DNA of 5,650 nt from positions 1-5,650 of the forward strand of contig MWAR01000309.1 in the NCBI GenBank assembly GCA_002068715.1, read 5' to 3'. The notes below the pieces were generated by a model. The model did not search any database. It was given only the letters and a program-made list of their open reading frames with translations, and had not been told where the DNA came from. Both the position numbers and the translations under genes were made by a program. The stretch's first letter is position 1; every line of letters starts with the position of its first letter. Below, piece after piece: positions 1 through 5,577 of this stretch. Origin of the DNA: a bacterium ADurb.Bin374 (GTDB taxonomy: Bacteria > Riflebacteria > Ozemobacteria > Ozemobacterales > Ozemobacteraceae).

Positions 1-102
1 GCGGGTGGCCATGGTGGGTCCCCAGTAATACATCCAGAACGCACCGCCGGCGCCGGCTGCAGCGAACACGATGACCATGATGACGACCGCAAAGTTGTTC
101 AT
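1..102 (-). CDS. pilO: PilO-like type IV pilus inner-membrane protein, N-terminal 34 residues only (runs off window)
   Basis: An ATG at 102-100 on the minus strand opens a frame that stays open to the window edge (34 codons). The peptide begins MNNFAVVIMVIVFAAAGAGG and continues into an aromatic patch (FWMYYWG), which is a single N-terminal membrane helix of about 20 residues with almost no cytoplasmic part. The start is supported by a GAGGGAG ribosome binding site at 116-110 (minus strand), 7 bases before the ATG and overlapping the pilN stop codon. Only 12 bases separate it from pilN. In type IV pilus loci PilN is normally followed by PilO, a bitopic protein that pairs with PilN in the periplasm. 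The name rests on that position and on the membrane segment, because the diagnostic periplasmic domain lies outside the window. Another small membrane protein is possible. Confidence 0.6.
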   Translation of the reverse strand, partial: MNNFAVVIMVIVFAAAGAGGAFWMYYWGPTMATR

Positions 103-109
103 TTGTTCG

Positions 110-116
110 CTCCCTC
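110..116 (-). promoter_or_regulatory. Ribosome binding site of the pilO-like gene
   Basis: GAGGGAG lies 7 bases before the ATG at 102 on the minus strand. It overlaps the TGA of pilN (117-115), which suggests translation of the downstream gene is coupled to pilN. Confidence 0.6.
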
Positions 117-705
117 AGTTCTTTCCGAGATCCCGTTTGATGCGACAGGTGATGTCGAACCGCCACACGGGAGCTTTTTCGAAGGTATTCTTGTTGGCAT
201 TGCTGAGAAACACTTCTTCGAAGTAAGAGTGGTTCTGCAGCTCCTTGATGAAGTTCTGGATGCCCAGGGTCAGGCGGTCGTTCTTCTTGTCGGGCTGCTC
301 GGAGCAGGCATACCCCGTCAGCTGAACGCGCCTGTCGGAATCGATGCGGATGCTCGTGATCCAGACCGTCTTCTCGGGAACGACCGTGGTCAGAGAGGAG
401 AACACTTCCGACCACTGGAGCAGGTTCACGCCGGAAAGCTGCTTGAGCTGCTCGATCTGGCTTTCCAGGGCCCGCTTGTCCTGGTCGAGTCGGTCGCGCT
501 GTTCCAGTTTGTCCTTGTCTTTGCGGACTTCCTCTTCGAGCGTCGTTTTCTGCTCTTCGAGATCCTTGTTGTAGGATTCGATCCAGATCGTTCCGAAGTA
601 GAACAGGACGAGGATGCCCGCGAGTGCGATGACGAGGAAGATCGCGGCGAACGGAATCTGAATCGGCTTGCGCCGCTTAATGGTGATGAGGTTTACTTTG
701 ATCAT
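115..705 (-). CDS. pilN: PilN, type IV pilus assembly inner-membrane protein
   Basis: This 196-residue protein has PilN architecture. It has a short basic cytoplasmic tail (MIKVNLITIKRRK, residues 1-13), one membrane helix (about 17-41), a highly charged coiled coil (about 44-92, rich in E, K, D, Q, L) and a small periplasmic domain (about 95-190). The periplasmic part carries the family pattern of a hydrophobic segment after a conserved proline (VVPEKTVWITSIRI), then LTGYA, then a helix and strand (IQNFIKEL...YFEEVFL). In known systems the N-terminal tail docks into a groove of PilM and the periplasmic part pairs with PilO. The docking motif is usually close to INLLPWR; here it is VNLITIKR, so the NL core and a basic end are kept but the Pro-Trp is lost. 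The ATG lies 3 bases after the pilM stop, with a partial GGTGGA Shine-Dalgarno at 718-713. Length is normal for the family. Confidence 0.88.
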   Translation of the reverse strand: MIKVNLITIKRRKPIQIPFAAIFLVIALAGILVLFYFGTIWIESYNKDLEEQKTTLEEEVRKDKDKLEQRDRLDQDKRALESQIEQLKQLSGVNLLQWSEVFSSLTTVVPEKTVWITSIRIDSDRRVQLTGYACSEQPDKKNDRLTLGIQNFIKELQNHSYFEEVFLSNANKNTFEKAPVWRFDITCRIKRDLGKN

Positions 706-708
706 CGG

Positions 709-1797
709 TTAATCCACCACCCCTCTGAGCGCCAGGCCGATGGCGACTGTGAATCGTTGCAGGTTGTTGTAGAGAATGTCGGTGTCGGGAACGGTCACGG
801 AGATTCCTTCGAGCGGATTCCCCATCGCCACGTCGACGCCGAGCTCATTGCTGATGTAGGTGTTGAACCCCTTCAGATTCGAGGAGCCGCCCGAGAGAAT
901 GATGCGGTGAATCAGGGGCTCGCGGGACTGGGCCTTGAAGTAGTCGAACGAGCGGCGGATTTCGGAGGCCAGTTCCTCGACGGTCTGCTTCACGACCTCG
1001 GCGACCTCGTTGCTTCCACCTTCGTTGATGTTGACTTCGGCCTCGTTGAACTTGATCTGTTCGGCCTGCTCGAATTCCTGCTTCATCACGTTCATGATCA
1101 TCTGGGTGATGTTGTTTCCGGCGATCGGGATGTTGCGGGTGAACATCAGCACGCCGGACTTGAGCACCGAGATGTTGGTCGTGCGGGCGCCCGAGTCGAT
1201 GATGGCGACGACTTCGCCGCCTTCCTGGGCGCCGGCCGTCAGCAGGATCGAGTTTTCGAGAGCGTTGATCGCGGCGATCGTGTCGACATCGATCACTTCA
1301 GGAGTCGAGCCGCCGCCCTTGAGGACGTCGAGGTAGCTGTTGACCAGCTCCTTCTGCGCGACGACCAGCAGGATCGAATACTTGCCCCCGCCCTCCTCCT
1401 CGGCCAGCTCGGCGAGCTTCGCATGGGTGATGCTGACTTCGTCGATGGCGTAGGGAACATACTGCTCGGCCTCGATGCGAACGGTCTGTTCGAGTTCCTC
1501 GTCGCTCATGATCGGCAGCTTGGTGAAGCGCATGATCACGTTCTGACCCGAGATCGAGGCGAACGAACGGTCGGGCTTGATCTTGGAACTCTTGAACATG
1601 TCCTTGATCACTGCCGCGATCGACTGCGGGTCTCTGATATTGCCTTCCTCGATTGCCGAGGGGGGAACAGGCGCTATCGCGTAACCCGTCAGTTCCGGAC
1701 CCGAGGGGGTCTTCTTGAGCTGGACGATCTTCACCGTTGAGGTGCCGATGTCTATGCCCACCGATGTATTGCTTGTCCCGAAGGTAAACAAGCCCAT
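709..1797 (-). CDS. pilM: PilM, actin-like cytoplasmic type IV pilus assembly protein
   Basis: The protein has 362 residues, normal for PilM, with the FtsA/actin fold signatures in order. The phosphate-1 loop is GIDIGTSTVKI (14-24). A conserved helix ELEQTVRIEAEQYVPY (101-116) is typical of PilM. The phosphate-2 motif is IDSGARTTNIS (200-210). The adenosine motif is LSGGSSNLKGF (301-311). No signal peptide or membrane helix is present, as expected for a cytoplasmic protein. PilM binds ATP and the N-terminal tail of PilN, linking pilus dynamics in the cytoplasm to the PilN/PilO complex. I chose the ATG at 1797 because GGAGG (1810-1806) sits 8 bases upstream. A longer frame from TTG at 1812 would place that Shine-Dalgarno inside the coding region. 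It is the first gene of a pilM-pilN-pilO operon, and a putative promoter with an inverted repeat lies just upstream. Confidence 0.94.
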   Translation of the reverse strand: MGLFTFGTSNTSVGIDIGTSTVKIVQLKKTPSGPELTGYAIAPVPPSAIEEGNIRDPQSIAAVIKDMFKSSKIKPDRSFASISGQNVIMRFTKLPIMSDEELEQTVRIEAEQYVPYAIDEVSITHAKLAELAEEEGGGKYSILLVVAQKELVNSYLDVLKGGGSTPEVIDVDTIAAINALENSILLTAGAQEGGEVVAIIDSGARTTNISVLKSGVLMFTRNIPIAGNNITQMIMNVMKQEFEQAEQIKFNEAEVNINEGGSNEVAEVVKQTVEELASEIRRSFDYFKAQSREPLIHRIILSGGSSNLKGFNTYISNELGVDVAMGNPLEGISVTVPDTDILYNNLQRFTVAIGLALRGVVD

Positions 1798-1805
1798 GCG
1801 TGGTT

Positions 1806-1810
1806 CCTCC
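1806..1810 (-). promoter_or_regulatory. Strong ribosome binding site of pilM; decides the start
   Basis: GGAGG on the minus strand lies 8 bases before the ATG at 1797. It overlaps the alternative TTG start (1812-1810), so the ATG is preferred. Confidence 0.8.
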
Positions 1811-1853
1811 AAGGTCGGCCTGACCGCCGGTCTGTCCGGGCCGCGAACTGATG

Positions 1854-1881
1854 ATTCTACAGAACGTCAGTTCTGTATCGA
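1854..1881 (-). promoter_or_regulatory. Putative sigma-70-type promoter for pilMNO with operator-like spacer
   Basis: On the minus strand, TCGATA (1881-1876, four of six matches to TTGACA) is followed after 16 bases by TAGAAT (1859-1854, five of six matches to TATAAT). Transcription would start near 1847, giving a leader of about 50 bases that ends in the pilM ribosome binding site. The spacer is filled by a perfect inverted repeat (1858-1877). No sigma-54 -24/-12 pair was found in the gap. The prediction is by eye only, and the -35 element is weak. Confidence 0.4.
1858..1877. repeat. Perfect inverted repeat, 8-base arms and 4-base centre, in the spoIID-pilM gap
   Basis: The arms TACAGAAC and GTTCTGTA flank GTCA (plus strand). 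All eight pairs match. It spans the spacer of the putative pilM promoter and touches both the -35 and -10 hexamers, where a bound repressor would block RNA polymerase. No T-run follows on either strand, so it is not an intrinsic terminator. If transcription instead reads through from the spoIID-like gene it would form an RNA hairpin. Confidence 0.7.
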
Positions 1882-1933
1882 CGTCATCGCGTAATTTCCT
1901 GATAGAGAAAACGAATTTTTTTCCCCGAAAACA

Positions 1934-3412
1934 TCACGTGCGCCTGGGAACGGCGTCGTAGCGCAGTTGCCGGAGGGCAACATGGGAATAATACAAGGCG
2001 AGAATCTGTCGATAGGACCAGCCGCGCCGACCAAGCTCGATGGCGCCCGACTGGCAGAGACCGACCTGGTGGCCATAGCCGCGCCCTGAAAGGTCGATGC
2101 CGGTGAGTTCACGTGTATCCGCTTTCAAGGGTAGACCCCGGCGGAGAGAGGTGTCAAGGGCCTGCCGCCGACCCGAGGCGACGATCCAGCCGGATGAGGG
2201 TCTTTTCGCGCGACATATTCCATGGGCGGTCTGGACGATCAGCTGGGGAGGCCCCGACTGCTTTCCTCCCGCGAAAAGGCTCACGGCTTCGACAGGCAGG
2301 GCTGTTTTCGCTGAATCACGGGACCCGGACGGAAAAACCGGAGTCCGCCCAAGGCCTGCGGTTCTTTGAGGCACGGCCGGGGAGGGGGGGACGGTTGCCC
2401 GCATGGAAGGAGTGACGAACGTCGTGCTGGGGAGATTGAACAGGCGTCGGAACGTCGTTCCCTTCACGCGCAGTTCTCCCCGGTCCGTGCGCAGCTTCAC
2501 CTGATCCACCCGATCGAGCGGGGCGGGGGAGATGACCTCGATGGCATACAGGCGGTTGAATCCGAGTCCTTCGGCGGCGAGAGCCGTTCGAAGTTTGGCC
2601 AGGTCGATGTGCTGCTGCCAGCGGTATTTCGTTCCGGCTTTGCAGTAGTCGCACCGCACGCGCCGCAGATACTTCGTCGGGGCTCCGCCGTAGACCTTTT
2701 CGTTGTCGGATGTCATACCGCCGCACGTGGCGTGATACATCGTGGAAATGGGAACGCCGTCGCTGATCATGATGATGCCGCGTGTGGCATCGACCGCTTT
2801 CGTGACACTCGCCCGTTCCGCCTTCACCCCGCCGTAGACCTGGCAGTGCTCACGGTCGCAGAGGTCGTATCCGTCTTTCTTGTGTTTGCCCCTGTTCGCG
2901 ATGGCATAGGTGCGGGCGATCACGGCCTGGGCCTTGAGGCTTTCCTCGGGGGAAAGCGAGCCGATCTCGCTTCCGACGACACCCTTCACGTAATCTTCCA
3001 CGCCGACGAGGTTGACGATTGCAGCTCCGCTTTTCCCGAAGGAGACCTCGAGAACACCTTGATAGGCTCGACCGTTCAGCGACAGCGCTCCCCGTTTTGC
3101 CTTGAATCGCATCCGCCGGCCCGCCAGGGAAGAGGAGGCCGGCTTTCGTCGTGATGCGCTTCGGCCTTTCTTCTGCGCGGGTTGGACTTCCTGCGACGTG
3201 CTCCAGGAGAAGCTTTCACCCGACCGGAAGGTCTTGACGCGACGGTTCTTTTCGTCGAACTGCTCTCCGCCGGCCGGCAGGTGAATCTTCACCGTCGGAA
3301 CACCGGCTTCGATCCCGATTCTGAGCGTCGCCTCGGGCGCCGCGAGGGCGGTTATAACGCATGCCGAAAAGCAAAGCGCCATCAGCATGATTCGAAGAGG
3401 TTTGTTACCCAT
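1934..3412 (-). CDS. SpoIID/LytB-domain protein, probable secreted peptidoglycan lytic transglycosylase
   Basis: The protein has 492 residues. Residues 1-25 form a signal peptide (basic start, hydrophobic core, ALA-A end). A short opening strand (LRIGIEAGVPTVKI, 30-43), a basic Ser-rich linker (about 76-105) and the SpoIID domain follow. Family hallmarks are VEDYVKGVVGSEI (138-150) with the presumed catalytic Glu149, ESLKAQAVIARTYAI (157-171), HCQVYGG (189-195), TRGIIM (210-215), MYHATCGG (225-232), KYLRRV (247-252), and C-terminal GRGYGHQVGLCQSGA (443-457) with GWSYRQILALYY (464-475). SpoIID enzymes cleave glycan strands lacking stem peptides, in Bacillus during forespore engulfment; non-sporulating bacteria carry homologues of less clear role. 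Unusual features are a Pro-rich then charged insertion at about 334-434, a Cys/His cluster (C185, H189, C190) that may bind zinc, a CxxC (254-257), and Cys where the family often has Ser in GMSQYGA. The first ATG has no clear Shine-Dalgarno; Met9 or Met11 would still give a signal peptide. Confidence 0.88.
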   Translation of the reverse strand: MGNKPLRIMLMALCFSACVITALAAPEATLRIGIEAGVPTVKIHLPAGGEQFDEKNRRVKTFRSGESFSWSTSQEVQPAQKKGRSASRRKPASSSLAGRRMRFKAKRGALSLNGRAYQGVLEVSFGKSGAAIVNLVGVEDYVKGVVGSEIGSLSPEESLKAQAVIARTYAIANRGKHKKDGYDLCDREHCQVYGGVKAERASVTKAVDATRGIIMISDGVPISTMYHATCGGMTSDNEKVYGGAPTKYLRRVRCDYCKAGTKYRWQQHIDLAKLRTALAAEGLGFNRLYAIEVISPAPLDRVDQVKLRTDRGELRVKGTTFRRLFNLPSTTFVTPSMRATVPPSPAVPQRTAGLGRTPVFPSGSRDSAKTALPVEAVSLFAGGKQSGPPQLIVQTAHGICRAKRPSSGWIVASGRRQALDTSLRRGLPLKADTRELTGIDLSGRGYGHQVGLCQSGAIELGRRGWSYRQILALYYSHVALRQLRYDAVPRRT

Positions 3413-3420
3413 AGTATGAT

Positions 3421-3434
3421 GTTTCGACCGAAAC
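3421..3434. repeat. Short palindrome, arms GTTTCG/CGAAAC, in the divergent promoter region
   Basis: Six-base arms around a two-base centre lie 9 bases upstream of the spoIID-like start. A repeat this short is expected about once by chance in a window of this size. Only its location between divergent genes makes it a candidate operator. Confidence 0.35.
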
Positions 3435-3562
3435 CGCCCTCAGCATGAGTCTTGCCATTGAATTCAGCATCAGAAAAGGATCGTCGGAGATGCCCGATGC
3501 CAATTCCCGCTCGAAAGGGCATCCGGTTTTCCGCTCATCGGTTTTCGGGTAACATGGATGTC

Positions 3563-3568
3563 AGAGGA
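3563..3568 (+). promoter_or_regulatory. Ribosome binding site of the lolA-like gene; decides the start
   Basis: AGAGGA lies 6 bases before the ATG at 3575. The upstream alternatives (TTG 3452, ATG 3554) lack such a site and would put 7 to 41 residues in front of the signal peptide. Confidence 0.7.
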
Positions 3569-3574
3569 ACGAAT

Positions 3575-4339
3575 ATGAGAGGACTCATCCTGGTTGCCAT
3601 ATGGCTGGTCTTGGCTGTGTGCCCGGCTTCGGCGACCGATGCCGTTGGTTATGCCACGTCCGGCCTGGACCCCGTCGCACTGATCAGGCACATCGAAACG
3701 CAGTATCAGGGCCGTTCGTCTCATGGGAAGATCACCATGGAGATCAAAACGCGGCATTGGCAGAGAACGTTGGTGATGGAAGCCTGGTCCGAAGGGCGCG
3801 ACAGGTTTCTGACCCGCATTCTCGAGCCGCGCAAGGAGCGCGGAACCGGCACGCTCAAGGTCGCCGACGATATCTGGAACTATTTTCCCCGCATCGACCG
3901 GCTCGTGAAGATCCCCTCGAGCATGATGGGCGACAGGTGGATGGGAAGCCATCTCACCAACGACGACCTGGTCAAGGAAGGCAAGGTCGAAGAGCTGTAT
4001 GTCCTGACAATCGAGCGGCGGAGCGGTCCTGTCGTCGTCATTGCCGGCGTTCCGAAGCCCGATGCGGCGGTCGTCTGGGGAAAAATCCGCTACGAGGCCG
4101 ATCTCGAAAAGGAAGTGCCTGTCCGGGTCGAGTATTTCGACGAGGAGAACGCCTTGGTGCGAACGGTGGTTTTTTCGGACCTGAAGGAACTCGACGGGCG
4201 ATGGATTCCGATGAAATTCACGGTCTGCCCGGTTGAAGAACCCGATGAACGGACCACCATGACCTACGACGACCTGAAATTCGACGTCGCCCACGAAAAG
4301 GATCTCTTCACGATCCAGCGACTGCGGCGCGCCCCGTGA
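3575..4339 (+). CDS. LolA-like outer-membrane lipoprotein-sorting protein
   Basis: The protein has 254 residues. Residues 1-20 form a signal peptide (MRGLILVAIWLVLAVCPASA) with a clean A-S-A cleavage site. A Cys at 16 is preceded by LAV, a poor lipobox, so a soluble periplasmic product is more likely than a lipoprotein. The mature part looks like the LolA-like family (COG2834 type): an opening helix (DPVALIRHIETQYQG), then a run of amphipathic beta strands forming a half-barrel. The most diagnostic stretch is FLTRILEPRKERGTGTL (78-94), DDIWNYFPRIDRLVKI (98-113), and MMGDRWMGSHLTNDDLVKE (117-135). Classical LolA carries lipoproteins across the periplasm to the outer membrane. This family is often encoded beside FtsX-type permeases, as here, which suggests it receives a lipidated cargo from them. 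The cargo is unknown. The stop codon overlaps the permease start by 4 bases, so the two are translated together. Confidence 0.82.
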   Translation: MRGLILVAIWLVLAVCPASATDAVGYATSGLDPVALIRHIETQYQGRSSHGKITMEIKTRHWQRTLVMEAWSEGRDRFLTRILEPRKERGTGTLKVADDIWNYFPRIDRLVKIPSSMMGDRWMGSHLTNDDLVKEGKVEELYVLTIERRSGPVVVIAGVPKPDAAVVWGKIRYEADLEKEVPVRVEYFDEENALVRTVVFSDLKELDGRWIPMKFTVCPVEEPDERTTMTYDDLKFDVAHEKDLFTIQRLRRAP

Positions 4340-5577
4340 TACTGTTTCGCCTCGCCTGGCGGAACCTGTGGCGCAACCGCCGCCGGACGCAGCTTACGAT
4401 GGGTGGCATGGTGCTCGCCACATCGCTGCTGATCTTCACGCTCGCGATGTATGATGGCATGCTCTGGGACATGATCGAGAACGTCACCGAGGTCATGACC
4501 GGACACATCGTCATCGCCCGCGCCGGTTGGCTCGAACAGCCCGGACTGCACCTCACCATCGACGCGGCCGGTGGAACGCCCGCCTGGCTCAGGGACCGCC
4601 CCGGAATCCGCGGCGTGTGCGGCCGTGTCTCCGCGTTCGCCCTGCTGAGCTGCGGCCCGGAGCGGAACGCCAGGACGCACCCCGGGCAGCTGGTCGGCAT
4701 CGATCCCGGGGCGGAAGCCCGGATCAGTCGCCTCGGGCGGTGCGTGACGAGGGGCAGATTCCTGGACGCGGCCGACGGGATGGATGTCGTTCTGGGTGCA
4801 GGCCTGGCACGGCGCCTGGAGGCGTCACCCGGCTCGGAGCTGATCGTTGTCGGACAGGCCGCCGACGGTTCGATGGTCACCGAGATCCTGCGGATAGTCG
4901 GCATCATCGATACGGGCGACCAGATGCGGGACGGCTCCCTTGCGCTGGCGGGCCTCGAAACCATGCGGCGTATCTTCTGCCTCGAAGGTCGCCTGCACTC
5001 GCTCCACATCTTTCTCGACGATCCTCTCTCGGCCCGGGATGCCGCCGCCGGACTTTCTGCAGCCGCCAAGGGGAGCGGCCTGGCCGCGTCGCCATGGCAG
5101 GTGCTTCAGCCGCAGCTTTCCCAGGTGTTCTCGATCTGGCTCGGCATGCAGATCTTCACGATGGGGTTCTACTATTTCGGCATCGTGCTGATCACCTTCA
5201 GCACCATGTATATGTCGTTTCTGGAGCGTTTTCGCGAATTCGGCATGCTGCGCGCCATCGGTCTGAAACCCTGGCGGCTGTCCCTGCTCATCATTCTCGA
5301 GGGCGGGATGATGAGCGTGTTCGCTGGCATCCTGGGAATGGGGCTCGGCCTGTTGATGGGGTGGTGGATCTCGGCGGCTCCCATCGACCTCGGGTGGTTC
5401 GCGCCTCCCGTTTCCTGGGGCGGAACAACGTTCGTTCCCCGCATCCGAGGGGTGCTGAACGTTGTGAACGTGCTGATGCCCGGCGCCGTCATGATGCTGC
5501 TCGGCGCGGCTGTGGCATGTTATCCCGCCTGGCGGCTGCTGTTCCTGCGGCCAGTCGAGGCGCTCAGGGAGGGATGA
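4336..5577 (+). CDS. LolC/E-type (FtsX/MacB family) ABC transporter permease
   Basis: The protein has 413 residues, normal for the family, with the MacB/LolCE layout. It has a basic cytoplasmic start (MILFRLAWRNLWRNRRRT), TM1 (about 21-41), a large periplasmic domain (about 42-268, including GHIVIARAGW), then three helices at about 270-295, 316-346 and 376-398. The segment ERFREFGMLRAIGLKPWR (297-314) between TM2 and TM3 is the cytoplasmic coupling region that contacts the ATPase. The end YPAWRLLFLRPVEALR is also typical. Such permeases act as mechanotransmitters: the ATPase moves the periplasmic domains to extract a substrate from the outer leaflet of the inner membrane. Translation starts at GTG 4336, inside the previous stop codon (GTGA), with no good Shine-Dalgarno, so coupling is likely. 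Whether the cargo is lipoproteins or another lipid cannot be told from sequence. No ATPase gene is in the window. Confidence 0.9.
   Translation: MILFRLAWRNLWRNRRRTQLTMGGMVLATSLLIFTLAMYDGMLWDMIENVTEVMTGHIVIARAGWLEQPGLHLTIDAAGGTPAWLRDRPGIRGVCGRVSAFALLSCGPERNARTHPGQLVGIDPGAEARISRLGRCVTRGRFLDAADGMDVVLGAGLARRLEASPGSELIVVGQAADGSMVTEILRIVGIIDTGDQMRDGSLALAGLETMRRIFCLEGRLHSLHIFLDDPLSARDAAAGLSAAAKGSGLAASPWQVLQPQLSQVFSIWLGMQIFTMGFYYFGIVLITFSTMYMSFLERFREFGMLRAIGLKPWRLSLLIILEGGMMSVFAGILGMGLGLLMGWWISAAPIDLGWFAPPVSWGGTTFVPRIRGVLNVVNVLMPGAVMMLLGAAVACYPAWRLLFLRPVEALREG
5568..5573 (+). promoter_or_regulatory. Ribosome binding site of the second permease
   Basis: GGAGGG ends 4 bases before the ATG at 5578. It lies within the last codons of the first permease, so the two genes are co-translated. 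Confidence 0.65.

Larger units (their letters stand above)
3413..3574. other. Divergent intergenic region between the spoIID-like and lolA-like genes
   Basis: Both start codons point outward from these 162 bases, so promoters for both blocks should be here. The spoIID side has only a poor candidate (CATACT directly before its ATG). TTGCCA at 3452-3457 resembles a -35 element for the plus strand but has no -10 at the right distance. The region contains a 6-2-6 palindrome (3421-3434) and a direct repeat CGGTTTTC (3524-3531, 3539-3546). The plus-strand reading frame is open upstream of 3575 from TTG 3452, but that stretch is polar and basic, lies ahead of a signal peptide and has no ribosome binding site, so I treat it as untranslated. 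Confidence 0.5.

Noticed and set aside
46..57. 12-base GC palindrome GCCGGCGCCGGC
   Set aside because: It lies in the coding sequence of the PilO-like membrane helix and is explained by consecutive Ala and Gly codons.
103..1740. Open plus-strand frame of 545 codons antisense to pilN and pilM
   Set aside because: Its codons are in exact register with the sense codons, so its stops would need sense TTA, CTA or TCA, which are rare in GC-rich genes. The predicted protein is acidic and low in recognisable motifs, while the minus strand encodes clear PilM and PilN.
1798..1812. Five-residue N-terminal extension of PilM from TTG 1812
   Set aside because: The GGAGG ribosome binding site for ATG 1797 lies inside this extension, and homologues typically begin near the MGLF stretch.
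1911..1930. T-run next to a small AT-rich inverted repeat, possible terminator after the spoIID-like gene
   Set aside because: The T-run is on the plus strand, where no gene ends. On the minus strand the order is A-run after a 5-base TTTTC/GAAAA stem, which is not an intrinsic terminator.
2366..3154. Plus-strand open frame of 262 codons antisense to the spoIID-like gene
   Set aside because: The opposite strand carries all the SpoIID hallmarks in one intact frame; this frame has none of its own.
3361..3367. Possible lipoprotein signal (FSAC, Cys18) in the SpoIID-like protein
   Set aside because: Phe at the -3 position is atypical for a lipobox, and a good signal peptidase I site (ALA-A) follows a few residues later.
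3470..4294. Minus-strand open frame of 274 codons across the lolA-like gene
   Set aside because: It is an antisense shadow of the lolA-like gene; no recognisable motif, no signal peptide and no ribosome binding site stood out.
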